Notes: generated by a model from the letters alone, not told the origin. A stretch of DNA of 64,000 bases from Tilletia caries (GCA_032718865.1 JALUTQ010000033.1:434001-498000); one strand, 5' to 3'. Shown: positions 1 through 10,207, counted from the stretch's first letter. Numbers and translations are program-made.

Positions 1-2585
1 CCACCCGAGGGCATGCCCGACCTCTCCGCCCCACAAGACGACCTCGAACTCACAAGAACAGGCACTCCCCCCAGCAACAGCGCATCCCATGCACACGATC
101 CTTCCTCCGCATCCAACTCACCCTCACCCGCTCCCGCTCCCGCTCCCAACCCGAAACCAAAACCGACACGCAGCTCGACTGGCTCCGCGAGTGGCACGGG
201 TGGGTTCTTCAGCAGTATGACGGCCAGTAAGAATAAAGGCGCGTCGGCTGTGTTGGAGAAGATGCGTGCTGATTTCAATGCGGGCAAGAGGGAACGGTGA
301 GTGGTTCTCGTTACTCTGCCTGCTCTGCCTGCTCTGATTTACTTCTCTTCCTCCTACCCCTCCTCGTATCGCCAGAGTCGTCCACATCTCTCGCCTCCCA
401 CCCCTCTCCTCCCGTCCAGCCGGGCCCCATCGCGCATCCTCCGTCGGCGACGAACACCCCACCCCACCCCGACCCACATCCACATCCACAAGCACAACCC
501 CAACATCCCAACTCGACCCAACCATCTTCATCGACTTCCTCACCCGTCTCAAAGAATGCTGTTCGCACTCCCTCAGCGTCATCCTCAAGACACGCACAGC
601 CAACATCCGCTCTTTACTCGGGGCCATTGAGGTGTTGGAGCCCGGGCCTGCGTCGCCCTATTGGAGGGGGCACTATCATCAGACGGACGACGCGGAGAGG
701 CGGTATGAAGGTGCACGGCTGTTTGCGGGTTATATACAGGCGCAGGCTTTTGTGTTGCGCTGTTTGGAGGGCTTGGGCCTTTGGGAGGATGCGCTTGAGG
801 GGTGGAATAGCGTCGCGGAGACGTATATGAGACTCGTCCTTGGTATGTTTCCTCACTTCCCCTCTCTCCTTGTTCTTGTAGAGCTCATCTTCCATTCCTT
901 CGACCCTCGTCATCGCCCCTGGATGTAGGCGGACACGACCCCTTCGCTCCCTCGGGCTCAGCAATCCTCTCGGCAGCCATATCCCAAATCTCCCTCCCCA
1001 TGCCCCACCCCGCCCTCCTCAAAGCAGCGACAGCGACGAAGTCAACCATCAGCCCATCAACGCCGACGCTGATCGACCCCGCGGACCTGCTCCCCACGCT
1101 ACCCGAAGGAGCAGGAGCAGGAGCATCATCGACGGAGGCTGCGTTGGAATTCAGGATCGCGCTTTACACTAGGAGGGCGACGATTCAGGGGGCGTACTTG
1201 GGCAGGGTGTTGCATGTGTTGCAGGAGGGCGCGGGGGAGGTTAGGGATATTGGACGGAGTTTGGTGAGGGTGCGGGATCAGCGGATCGCTGCTGCTGCTG
1301 CGTCGAAGGCGCAGCAGCTGCGAAATGCCGAGTCGGGCGCTGGGGACGAGGCTGGGGCCGGGGCCGAGGCCGAGGCCGAGGGAGACGCGAAAGGGAATGA
1401 GGAAGGACAGGTGCCTACCCTCGAGGCGGAAGTATGGACCTACCAAGCCGCGATCCAACTCGCGCGGACGTGCGATAGCTGGGTAGCCGACCGCGGCGAT
1501 GGCGACTCATCAACAGCAGCATCGGCGAACGGGTCCACGTCGTCCCTCCATCTGGGCGGAACCCCGTCATCGTCATCCTCTCAGGCTCAGGTCCAGGTCC
1601 AGGTCCAGGTCCAGGTGCAAACGTCGGCTGCGTTCCACGCGGCGCGGGCGGAGATGTTGGAAGTTGCGCGGAGGACGATGGATCGGATGGGCGTGCTTGT
1701 CGGTTGGTTGCCTGCGATGGAACCTTGGTTGACTGGCTGTGGGCGGGTTTCGGGTGACCTTATTCGTTCCCTTCCCGCTGCAGCTCAAGCTGAAGCTGAA
1801 GCTGAAGGGAGAGATGAGAAGGTGGTGCCGCATGCTGTACGGTCGCTCTTCTCTAGTAGGGAGATCTTCGATTTGCGGTATTCGTCCTTGACGGAGCGGG
1901 TCCTGTCGGCTTCTATGCTCGCTGCGTCGTCCTCCTCCTCCTCCTCCACGGCACCAGCCCTGCCCGCCGCCGGCGGTGGAAGTGGAAGCGGAGGTGGAAC
2001 ACCCACGACGGGCCGCCGTCGACACGTCCTCTTCCTCCGCATCATCCTCACCTCGCTCGACCTGGTCCGGGGTCGGTGGAAGGAGGCCTACACGGCTCTG
2101 GGCCCTCTAGCCGATTCGTGCGCGCCGACGATCTCCGCGCCCGTCTTGATCGGTGGCTCCAGTGCCGGTGGCCAAGGGGCGGCGGGGATGGGGTGGGCCG
2201 CGATGGAGACTGTGTTGAGGGCGCAGTATTTGAGGTGTCATGCTGCGATGGGGTTGGGGAGGGACCGGGCTTGGGTTGGCGCTGTGGTTGCCTGGTTGAG
2301 GGCGAGTATTGGTGCGGAGATGTCGTCTTTTGGGACGTACCTTTCTCTCCCCGGACGCGAGCGCGGGACCGGTGTGCAGGAGCAGGAGGAGGAGGAGGAA
2401 GGGGAGGAGTTGACAGAGTTCAGTGAGGTCAAGGAGAGTACGGTCTTTGCTGCGCTGCGGGCGGCGGCTGTGAGCCTTGAGAAGGAGGTTGCTGTCTCTG
2501 GATTCTCGCCGTTCGAAGTCTTACCTGCGGAACGGACGGCGACGCGGGAGTTCATCCCCGACTTGGAAGGGCAGGGTGGTTCGTC

Positions 2586-2620
<35 letters not shown>

Positions 2621-4641
2621 CGAAGACTCTCGACACGGACGGCCATCTCCTTACGGTCCGGATTCGGTCCGCGTTGAGGATGGACGTCAGGGTGGATGAC
2701 GTACGGCTGTGCCTGACGAACGGGGAGCGCGAGCAGCTCTGGTTCACGAGTGGGTCCATTGTCCTCCGAGGCTCATCCCGTTCCTCGTCCCCGTCCCCGT
2801 CCCCGTCCTCGTCCGGCGAAGAGCATCAAGTCGTACAGCTCTACTGCGCAAGCTCCGCATCGGGCACCTACGCAGTTGACGTAGCCCAGGTGCGGATTGC
2901 GAACGTCCTCTTCCTGACGCACTTACTTTCGCACTCGAGCCCTTCCTCTTCCTCGGGGGCGGCGGCGGCGGGGGCGGGGGCGGGCGCGGACGTCAATACG
3001 GCCTATGCGCCCGGTCGACTCCTCTTCTCCCCCGGCTCCCGCGGCGTGCCGTCCTCAGCAGGCTCCTACGCAGGCCTCCGCTCCGGCACGCCCTTCCTCG
3101 TGCACATCCCGCCGGACCCGCACGCACTCCGCGCCTGTGTCCGCCTACCGGACGTCATCCGTCTCGGCGAACGGCGGTGTGGGATCGTCGAGGTTCGCAC
3201 GGGCCGGAATGTGGTTGGTGTGTTGGAGGTGAGGTTGAGGATGTTGCTTGATGCTGCGGGCGGTGGGTCGAGTGTGATGTCTGGGCTTGGGGAGGCGGAG
3301 TTGGTCCGGTCTGAGTCTGAGTCTGACGCGGAGGGGGTGAAGTTGGTGTTGCCGTCGGCGTCTGAGGGTGGTGGGGGCGATCATGTGCAGTTGAAGAACT
3401 TGCCTGCGGGCGCGGTGGTTCGGCTTCGGTTCCCCTTGCTTGAGGCTGCTTCGTTGGGCACGATCCCGCTGATGCTCAGTATCGACTACTACTCCACGTC
3501 CTCCTCCTCTTCCTCGTCCGGTGCAGACGATCACGCCTCTACCACCACTTCTACCACTACTTCTGTCACGCCCACGGCCCCGCTCCGACGGCAGTTCCGA
3601 CGCGTCCAAGACTTGCTGGCTTCCTTACCGCTGGGCGTGAACGCGCAGGACTTCTTCCGGCAGGACTTCATGCTGTGCAAGTTTACCATCACGAGCGCGG
3701 GCGGGAGTCGGTTGCGGATCCAGCATCCGCGCTTGACCTCGGCTCGGAAGATGTCTGTGAGATCGGCTGAGGTGGGCAAGGACGGGGACGAGAAGCGGGA
3801 AGAGGAAGAGGAGGAGCGGTATATCGTTCGAGCTCCGTCGATGACGACGTTGCAGGGTACGCAGCCGGTCGCTGTGGCGCCTAAACAGCCTGCGTCGTTT
3901 GTGTTTCGGCTGTCGCCTACGGATGTGAAGCCGAGGGAGGCCGTCGGTGGGCCTACTGCGACGGTCCTTGAGCTCACGCTGCGATACCAGGCCGTCCTGG
4001 GCCCTTCTTCGGCTGTTGCCGTTTCCGTCGAGGGCGGCGACAATGGCAAGGATACAGAAGACGAAGAAGGCGGAGATGGAGGGGGGGCGAACGCGTGGCA
4101 GACGATTGTCATCCCCGTCGAGGTGCCGCAGATGGACCTCGTGAACGAGGTCAACTTCGACTTCCTCTCTCGTAGCGCGGGCTCGCCGTCCCCGCTCCCG
4201 GCCTTGGAACTGAGCGCCGGCCAGCCTGTCCAGGCTCGCTTTACGATCACGAGCACGGATCGGTGGTCGCGCCGTCGTCGTGTCGAGGACGCCGCTTCTT
4301 CTTCTTCTTCGGGAACGACGACGAGCGTCTTGCTGTATGACATCGTGTCCGACCTGGACACGTGGCTGATCTGCGGCTCGACCCGGGGCAGCCTGACTGT
4401 GGCTGTCGGCATCGGCGAAGCTCGTCGGGAGATCGATGTCACGCTGATCCCGCTGCGGGAGGGTTCGCTGCCGTTGCCGCAGTTGGCCCTGAAGCCGCTC
4501 GATGCGGAGCGGGTGTCGAGCGAGACGTACATGGTGAAGGCGAGCTCTCGGGTGCTGGTCTCTTTGCGGAGTCGGCCGGCTCAGTTTGGAGGACTGCTGG
4601 CGGGTGGGGCTCATAGGGTTGCGCAGGGTGTGGCTGGTTGA
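1..4641 (+). CDS. TRS130: TRAPPII complex subunit Trs130/TRAPPC10-like (5' partial)
   Basis: Model: exons 1-296, 376-842 and 884-4641, reading frame open at the window edge, giving 1506 residues plus stop; the N-terminus lies outside. Introns are GTGAGT...CCAG (79 bp) and GTATGT...GAG (41 bp). The first join gives ADFNAGKRERVVHISRLPP, the family-typical 'ADFN..K(K/R)(D/E)R' segment, followed by FIDFLTRLKE. The C-terminus (around 4330-4600) has the 'LDTWLICG' block typical of the TRAPPC10/Trs130 C-terminal domain. Family knowledge: TRAPPII-specific scaffold acting in Rab11/Ypt31-32 activation at late Golgi. Oddities: several in-frame microsatellites (alternating Gln-Val around 1590-1620, poly-Gln around 2590-2620, Glu-, Ser- and Gly/Ala-runs), which make the protein longer than yeast Trs130. 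Convergent with the next gene, 209 bp apart. Confidence 0.82.
297..375 (+). other. intron 1 of the Trs130-like gene
   Basis: The donor GTGAGT at 297 interrupts the frame, which otherwise stops at 298-300, and the acceptor CCAG ends at 375. Splicing restores one open frame into the conserved LTRLKE block. Confidence 0.75.
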
Positions 4642-4850
4642 ATCAATGGAGAACGGATAATTTGCAATTTGCCAGTGATGTGTGGATGGATGGTTTAGTC
4701 CTTTCGAGATGCGAAGGGGGCTGATGGATGTTAAGATGATAACCAGAGATCCCTTTTCGAGCTGAATATACATTACATATTAGCTGTCCCTTGCTGTTGA
4801 TATTGAGAGACAGAGAGGAGGAGGGGGGTTCGAGAACTGCATAACGAGAC

Positions 4851-5843
4851 CTAGGGAACGACCCGGCGCTTGTTCATGCCGGCCAGGAAGACCCGGCCCA
4901 ACTTGGGAGCAAGCCAGAGGGAGAGGGGCAGACGAAGGGGGAAGATGGTCTTGACGAAGATGTAGGCCGAGATGGCGTCGCGAATCTGGGCGAACCGGAT
5001 CTCACTGGCGGCGTCCTGGGCTCGTTTGGAAAACCCGAACTTGTCAAGGGCGTTCTGAGTCACCTTGTTGCTCCCCCCATCGTCCTGACCCTTAAGCGAC
5101 CTGATAGCCTCATCCGCAATCTCCTCCTCCTGTCTGCGCTCCTTCTTCACGCTGTCTGCCGACGCATCGCCCCGACCGCGCTGGAAGAGATTGATGGTCG
5201 AACGGGCGCCGCGCCAGGCCATGATACTGGCATTGCGAGCCATGTACTCGATGACATCCTCGAAAGTCGCGCCGTCGTCCTGCACATGTTGCTCGGCCCA
5301 GTTCTTGAAGCCGGGCACGGCGGCGGCGATGGAGTCCGGTACGGAGCGATTGAGTGCCCAGGCGGTCTGTGGGCCCGCGAGCATCGCAGTCGAGCCGCCC
5401 GGGGCGAGGTTGTGCAGGAAGAAGTAGGTCGGGGGTAGGAGGATCCATGCGATGCCGAGGTGGGTGATGAGGAAGGAGGTGCCGGCGAGGATGGGGTGTC
5501 GGCGGAGGAAGGCGAACCCCCTTGGGGGCTTGTCGGAGCGACCGGAAGAAGAGGACGAGGACGAGCCGCTAGGTTTTGCAGGCCCGGGGGCAGGAGTGGG
5601 AGTGGGCCGACTTGCTCCGTTGGCTGACGTCTCGGGAGTTGTGCGGGGCGGGGGTACGCCGGTGCTGTCGATTCCGATGGGCTGTTGGCGGAATGCTGGC
5701 GAGGTGTGCAAGAGTCTGCGGCAGGACACGGCGAGGCTGGATGCGGAGTGGTGGAGCGGATGCGTGCGGGCGTATGCGGGATGTGCGTTGGCAGGCACAA
5801 AGCGCAGCCAGCCTGGTCCTTGCCTCGGTGAGCGCGCGTCCAT
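4851..5843 (-). CDS. mitochondrial DUF1279/FAM210-like membrane protein
   Basis: Single-exon gene, 330 aa from the ATG at 5843. A start at 5900 is possible, but its reading frame would run through a roughly 17-base C homopolymer (G tract at 5873-5890 on the + strand), so the downstream ATG is preferred. The N-terminus is Arg/Ser/His-rich with a typical mitochondrial presequence ending (SCRRLLHTSPAFRQ). After a Ser-rich linker there is a hydrophobic segment (HPILAGTSFLITHLGIAWIL), and near the C-terminus a block AYIFVKTIFPLRLPLSLW that resembles the 'alhKalfPlRvpiTlalTP' end of DUF1279 (FAM210; yeast Nat2-type). Expected location is the mitochondrial inner membrane. Family assignment rests on motif resemblance; molecular function unknown. 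Confidence 0.6.
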   Translation of the reverse strand: MDARSPRQGPGWLRFVPANAHPAYARTHPLHHSASSLAVSCRRLLHTSPAFRQQPIGIDSTGVPPPRTTPETSANGASRPTPTPAPGPAKPSGSSSSSSSGRSDKPPRGFAFLRRHPILAGTSFLITHLGIAWILLPPTYFFLHNLAPGGSTAMLAGPQTAWALNRSVPDSIAAAVPGFKNWAEQHVQDDGATFEDVIEYMARNASIMAWRGARSTINLFQRGRGDASADSVKKERRQEEEIADEAIRSLKGQDDGGSNKVTQNALDKFGFSKRAQDAASEIRFAQIRDAISAYIFVKTIFPLRLPLSLWLAPKLGRVFLAGMNKRRVVP

Positions 5844-6129
5844 GATGAGCAGCAGAGTCAGCACACACAGCGAGGGGGGGGGGGGGGGGGGGATATCCAA
5901 TGTACCCTACGAATATCGAATGCTCTCCTCTGGCCGACGGGTCGTCTTTTTATACATCCCGGGGAGCAGTGTTATGGAACGCCGTTTGGGTCACCTTTGA
6001 AAATGAACTTTTTGAAATCGCAATCGCAAGCAAGAAATGTTGGCAGAGCATGAGCTATGGAATTCCTCACCATCTTCCCCTTGATCTTCAATCACACTGC
6101 ACACAACGTTCAGGTAATGACCCGACCCG
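5844..6129. promoter_or_regulatory. spacer: upstream region of the DUF1279-like gene
   Basis: Holds the 5' flank of the DUF1279-like gene, including the G homopolymer at 5873-5890. A GTAATG donor-like site near 6114 may belong to an unspotted 5' exon of the Harbinger ORF2. No clear terminal inverted repeat was found here. Confidence 0.3.
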
Positions 6130-6638
6130 GCTGAGAGTGGAGCCAGAGGTCCCAGCTTCCTGTTCCGCTGCGCCAGAGCTGCTCAAAAGAGAAAGCGACA
6201 AAAGAACGACAGCGTGGGCCGGCCGCAGCTTCCGCTGCCGCCGAAGACCTCGGCGAACTCGAAGGAGTCGACGACGACGATGAGGAAGACGCCCTCATTA
6301 CCAGCACGGGGAAGGCACGAACCAAGCAGAAAGGCTCCGCTCTCCTCGCCTCGACGATGGGCAGTTTTGTGACCGAGCAAGGACGCAATGCTGAGGCGGA
6401 GCGTACACTGCGTACTGCTCAGCATCAGGAGTCGCTGGACGAAGCGAGGGAAGCTGGGGAGGAGAGGCAGCGTCAGCACAGGGAGAATCGCGAGTTGGAA
6501 GAACGAAGGGTTGCACTCGAGGAGGAGCGTGTGCGCAAGGAGACAGAATTGCAAACGCAGCTTGGTCCTATGGAGCAGACGGTGACATCTGGGCTGGCTG
6601 AGATGAAGGAGTTGATCATGAAGCATGTAGAGAAGTAG
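6130..6638 (+). CDS. Harbinger-associated coiled-coil ORF (ORF2-like), 5' end unresolved
   Basis: An open frame runs from about 6130 to the stop at 6636-6638; the last in-frame stop upstream is the TGA near 6127. The first in-frame ATG is 6357, but the frame upstream already looks coding: an acidic stretch (GVDDDDEEDA) and a basic Lys/Thr stretch precede it, so the true start is probably in an upstream exon. The C-terminal 90 residues are a charged coiled coil (repeated Glu/Arg/Gln heptads) ending in LAEMKELIMKHVEK. It ends 38 bp from the stop of the transposase on the opposite strand. PIF/Harbinger elements typically encode a second DNA-binding protein next to the transposase; the position fits, but no Myb/SANT motif is visible in this part. 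Could be a truncated relic. Confidence 0.5.
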
Positions 6639-6676
6639 TAGTAGTGGTCATAGAGTGGCTGTTGCATTTCTAGAGT

Positions 6677-7738
6677 TCAAGAAAAATAATGTTCTACTCT
6701 GGGTGTCTCGCAACGAAAGGAGATGGAGTTCTCGTTGCCCGACACACACGACACAGCATTGCGAAGCAGGGTGGCGACGCGAACCTCCTCAGGGATGTCA
6801 GTGAGAAGGGTCCTTTGCATTCTCTTGATCTCCGATCGCGGGAATATAGTCTTGATGCTACCAATACCCCACTCCACCCCAATCCTGATGCTGGCCATTC
6901 GTCTGTTGAAGAGCTTCTGTCGCGGTGTAAGAAACAGGCCTTTATAGGCCGCAACAAGTCGTCCCTGAGAGCTGTATGCTTTGTCTCCGTAAAGGAACAG
7001 AGACCTCGAAGTGCCATTGGGTCGTGTCGGTCCATGACTGTGCTCATTTAACCATGACAAAAGAGCACTGTCATGGAGGAGAAAGTTGTCGTTCCTGCGC
7101 CCGGATGATGGACCATGTAGCCAGATCAAACCGTCTGGAGTCGTGAGAGCCTGGAATTTGATTGCATGGATCCTTTTCCAGCCCGTGTACATCTCTCTTT
7201 GATTACGGACGGGACGCGCGATCGGAAAGAGAGTTCCGTCTATGAACCCCCAAACGCCGGTTAGGGGACATCCTTTGGCGGAGAGACGTCGAGCGTAACG
7301 AAGGAGACGATCAGGCGCAAGGAGGTTTCCGTGGGCACGCCCGTAATCGAGAAGATGTTTCCATTGCGTGTCGATAGTTGAAAGTGTGGTGTGTATGAGA
7401 CGCGAACACGACGCTGAAGAGCGTTTAAAAACGCGCTCGATGGCTGCCAACCGTGCACCCCCGAGATAGGCAAGCACGAGCAAGAAAGCTACTTCTGCTC
7501 TCTCGCTGTCTCGTCCTGGCGTGACAATGGGGTCGGGAAGTTGCAGAAAGGGGAATATCTGATCAATTTCGTGTTGTGATAGTCGAAAAAACGAGGTGAA
7601 ATCGGACAGAGATTGTATTTCCTGTAGCGTAGGTCGACCGCGGCTCGCCATCGACCCCGAAGCCGCTTCCTCGCGAGTAACCTCCCTGTCGAGCATCGTT
7701 GCAGCCGCCAGGAACAGAATAGATGCTGATGTATTCAT
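6677..7738 (-). CDS. PIF/Harbinger DDE transposase
   Basis: Single-exon ORF, 353 aa from the ATG at 7738. Family features of DDE_Tnp_4 (Harbinger) nucleases are all present: D167 in WGFIDGTLFP, the conserved GRRNDNFLL segment, D252 in LYGDKAYSSQG, and E289 in IRIGVEWGIGSIK. The N-terminal part includes a helix-turn-helix-like region (FTSFFRLSQHEIDQIFPFL). The reading frame has no internal stop or frameshift, so the enzyme could be active or recently active. Family knowledge: cut-and-paste transposition with a TWA target site, generally requiring the partner ORF2 protein. Its neighbour is the convergent coiled-coil ORF. Confidence 0.88.
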   Translation of the reverse strand: MNTSASILFLAAATMLDREVTREEAASGSMASRGRPTLQEIQSLSDFTSFFRLSQHEIDQIFPFLQLPDPIVTPGRDSERAEVAFLLVLAYLGGARLAAIERVFKRSSASCSRLIHTTLSTIDTQWKHLLDYGRAHGNLLAPDRLLRYARRLSAKGCPLTGVWGFIDGTLFPIARPVRNQREMYTGWKRIHAIKFQALTTPDGLIWLHGPSSGRRNDNFLLHDSALLSWLNEHSHGPTRPNGTSRSLFLYGDKAYSSQGRLVAAYKGLFLTPRQKLFNRRMASIRIGVEWGIGSIKTIFPRSEIKRMQRTLLTDIPEEVRVATLLRNAVSCVSGNENSISFRCETPRVEHYFS

Positions 7739-8171
7739 GTTGTATTACTGCGATAGCATCGAGACATAGTTACAGTCAGTCTAGGTTGCTGTAGTGACGC
7801 ACTAAGTCAACTCACCTCAGTCGAACCACACACGACACAGGTCACAGCACCTCCGACACCAGTGTAAAAGGGGATGCAGTATGCGATTGCGGCTTGCGCT
7901 GAGTGTGTACGAGAATGATACTACGGAGTGGAAAGGTAAAGGGCATCGGACGATGATTAGCATGCACCACGGAGATGATACCGAGGCATTTGATCCTACT
8001 CACCAGCAAAGAAAGAGAAGAAAGGGGAAGATGCGCGTGTCCACACCTGCTTCTGCACAGCCCAAAGAGGTGCGAGCTGATAGAAAATTGGGCGTTGAGC
8101 GATGGGGTATGATGGCTGGTTACGGAAGGGAACGATGAGGTAGAGAGACAGACACCGTAGACGCGTGAAGC
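7739..8171. other. intergenic spacer between Harbinger genes and the TIR element
   Basis: Carries the presumed transposase promoter and 5'-UTR intron in its first 120 bp. I see no gene in the remainder; short ORFs here have no recognisable features. The last 9 bases (8163-8171, GCGTGAAGC) are the left copy of the target duplication of the next element. Confidence 0.5.
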
Positions 8172-8217
8172 TCAGTAAAAAAAAAAAAAAAAACATGGAT
8201 GTCCGGGGCCAAACGTG
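8172..8217 (+). repeat. left terminal inverted repeat of the 2.0-kb element
   Basis: TCAGTA, then a 17-base A run, then ATGTCCGGGGCCAAACGTGG. It pairs with the right end at 10166-10207. Confidence 0.78.
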
Positions 8218-9259
8218 GACGTTCCTGGGCCGATCCACGTTTTTTACCGTGTTCGACCCACGAAACGTCTCCTTTTTGCGGCCGGCTTTTGGCGCAGTGC
8301 GCCGCATCTCGTTTTGACCGGGTTAATCTTTCTTTTTGTATCGCTCATTACAACACCACCAGCTCCCTCAATTACAACACAGCGTCCATGCAGCAGAGTA
8401 CGGAACTTAGCGATTTTCATGCATCCAGCTGCCAGCGCTGGAGAGCTGTCTCGGCCGAGAGACGTCGAGAAGAGAAGCAAAAATTTGCGCTGCTTCTGCA
8501 CTGCACCACCACACCACACCACGCACCAAGCTCCTTGCACCGACCCCTCCATCCCGACATCCATCCCATTCACCCATGCATCAGCACGCGCAACTGCCCC
8601 GTGAGTCCATCACGCTGCTGCTGGCTGCGCCTTTAACTGACGTCTCTCTCTCACTCCTCCCACTGACAATGCACCAGCCCTCTGCTAACCACTGACTGCT
8701 CTCGCCCTGCTTCTCTTTGGACCATCTGGCGCTGACCGCTGACCAGGCTCACCGCTCTCTCCTCTGCTTACTTTCACTTCTTCTCGCTCTCTGCTAACAG
8801 CTCACGCTTCTCTTTCATTGCTACAGCTAGTACCTCGACGACGCCAACCTTTAACCCCTTCTTCTCCCACGAGCGCCTGTGAGTCTTGTACCTTCACTCA
8901 TTTACCACAGACATGGGTTCAAGCTTGCTGACATATCCTTCTTCTTCTTGCTCAACAGCTCAAGCACAACCCCGGCCACGAGCGCTTCCCCGAGGACTGG
9001 CTCCGCCGTCGGTCTCCGTCCCTCCCGTCTGTCCCCCCCGTCTGCTTCCCTGTCTGCCTCCCTCTCCCTCCTTCAGTCTCAGCCTTCCTCACCTCTTCCT
9101 CACATCTTCCTTTCATCGCGCTCGACGCTGTTCTCTTGTATCTCTCTCTCTGCGTGCAATCATATGATGTCTTTGCTATCTGCTTCTGTCGCTGTCTATT
9201 CGAGAACGGGTGAATGTCCCGATCTATGGTCGGTTCGCCCCGAGCACCCCGGCACTGAC

Positions 9260-9460
9260 CCCGATCTATTTTGAGTGACCCCATAAAGATGGTCATGTGA
9301 CCCCATAAAGATGGTCGATTGAGCCCGTAAAAAACGCAATTTTGGTGCATTAACCCCGTAAGATTAGTACATTGAACCCATAAAGATGGTCGATTGGCCC
9401 CATAAAGATGGTGGACAGAGCCCATAAAGATGGTGGACAGAGCCCGTAATGTCTATTTCA
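9260..9460 (+). repeat. left-arm array of 22-bp units
   Basis: About eight head-to-tail units, most exactly 22 bp apart, with core CCC(A/G)TAA(A/G)GATGGT(C/G)GA. One unit has an expanded spacer (GTAAAAAACGC...). Ends of units alternate ...CGATTG and ...GGACAG. Confidence 0.8.
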
Positions 9461-9744
9461 GCCGGATAGAGCGGTAGTGTGTACTAACACTGTCCAAACG
9501 ACCGGTCGGGCCTTCAGGTATGTAAGAGGGTTCAACTCACACACAAGTCGAGCTTCTGTGAAGCGTTTCTGCCCGTCGACGAGCTCTCAAAGTGAATTAC
9601 GTCGCCGAAGACCGCCATCCCGGCCCGCCTATGATCGGATATGACCCTGGAAGCTCAGTACAGTTACTTCAGGCACCCTGGCCGCTGTAGAATAATTTAT
9701 CTGGAAGATTTGGAAGCAGGGAAGGTCGCCAAAGGCGATTTGAG

Positions 9745-9905
9745 ATTTTTATGGGGCCAGTGCCCTGCCTTATGGGGCCAATCGACCATCTTTATGGGTT
9801 CAATCGCCTTTGTTTATGGGTTCAGTCGCCGATAATTACGGGCTGAATCGCCTCATCTTACGGGCTCAATTCAAAAAACGCTTACGGGGCCAATCGCCTC
9901 ATGCT
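9745..9905 (-). repeat. right-arm array of 22-bp units
   Basis: In reverse complement, seven to eight units such as CCCATAAAGATGGTCGATTG and CCCGTAAGATGAGGCGATT follow each other at about 22-bp spacing. The unit is the same as in the left arm, in opposite orientation. Confidence 0.8.
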
Positions 9906-9962
9906 CGGGGCGAATCGACCATAGATCGGGACATTCAGGTTACTTGCCTGTCTATTGGCTGA

Positions 9963-10022
9963 GAGTGCGGTATCTGGGCGGTGTCTGGATGGCTGTGAGT
10001 GCGGTATCTGGGCGGTGTCTGG
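9963..10022 (+). repeat. direct duplication, period 34 bp
   Basis: GAGTGCGGTATCTGGGCGGT plus the following six bases occurs at 9963-9988 and again at 9997-10022 without a mismatch. Confidence 0.85.
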
Positions 10023-10165
10023 GGCTTATTGCCCGCATAGCCGAGAGGGCGGTTACAAAATCGAGGAGGAAAGATGGCGCAAACATTCCCTTCCCGTTGA
10101 CGAAACTGGGAGACGTAGAGGAAACGTGGAAGTTCCCCTTTCACCTCATTTCACTAAGTGAAATC

Positions 10166-10207
10166 ATCCACGTTTGACCCCGGACCTCCACGTCTTTTTT
10201 TTACTGA
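10166..10207 (-). repeat. right terminal inverted repeat of the 2.0-kb element
   Basis: Reverse complement reads TCAGTA, an 8-base A run, then GGTCCGGGGTCAAACGTGG. It matches the left end with a few substitutions and a shorter A run. Confidence 0.78.

Larger units (their letters stand above)
6130..7850. mobile_element. PIF/Harbinger-type DNA transposon (limits uncertain)
   Basis: Two convergent ORFs (coiled-coil ORF2 on +, DDE transposase on -) with stops 38 bp apart form the standard two-gene layout of PIF/Harbinger elements. A possible 5'-UTR intron of the transposase (donor GTGAGT near 7827, acceptor GCAG near 7749) lies upstream of the ATG. I searched both flanks by eye for terminal inverted repeats and a 3-bp TWA target duplication and could not identify them, so the coordinates mark only the gene-bearing part. 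Confidence 0.6.
9211..9937. mobile_element. nested fold-back element with 22-bp subterminal arrays
   Basis: Both ends carry TGAATGTCCCGATCTATGGT inward, followed by CG(G/A)TTCGCCCCGAGCA, in inverted orientation. Inside each end is an array of 22-bp units of the type CCCATAAAGATGGTCGATTG preceded by two variable bases, again inverted between the arms (left arm about 9260-9460, right arm about 9745-9905). The central 280 bp is unique sequence. No transposase is encoded and no convincing target duplication is seen. This is the architecture of fold-back or long-TIR MITEs with repeated transposase-binding sites. Confidence 0.7.
8172..10207. mobile_element. 2.0-kb non-autonomous TIR element with 9-bp target duplication (MULE-like)
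   Basis: The left end starts TCAGTAAAAAA (8172) and continues GTCCGGGGCCAAACGTGGA. The right end, read in reverse complement from 10207, starts TCAGTAAAAAAAAG and continues GGTCCGGGGTCAAACGTGGA. The ends are imperfect inverted repeats of about 42-46 bp that differ mainly in the length of the A run. They are bounded by identical GCGTGAAGC at 8163-8171 and 10208-10216, a 9-bp duplication typical of Mutator-like elements. No transposase ORF is visible inside. It contains a nested fold-back element (9211-9937) and a 34-bp-period direct duplication (9963-10022). Confidence 0.78.

Noticed and set aside
3531..4773. Long antisense ORFs (333 and 382 codons) opposite the Trs130-like gene
   Set aside because: They mirror a GC-rich coding exon with strong sense-strand motifs; their residues are low-complexity Arg/Ser/Pro.
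5940..8000. Terminal inverted repeats for the Harbinger element
   Set aside because: Compared both flanks by eye; only short chance matches such as CGCAATCGCA, with no flanking TWA duplication.
8952..9425. 157-codon minus-strand ORF with repeated 'SLWG/IFMGS' peptide
   Set aside because: It is the translation of the 22-bp array plus adjacent sequence; no coding signature.
9190..9960. TGTCTATT words on both sides of the fold-back element as a target duplication
   Set aside because: They lie 10-20 bp away from the element ends at unequal distances, so they are probably chance.
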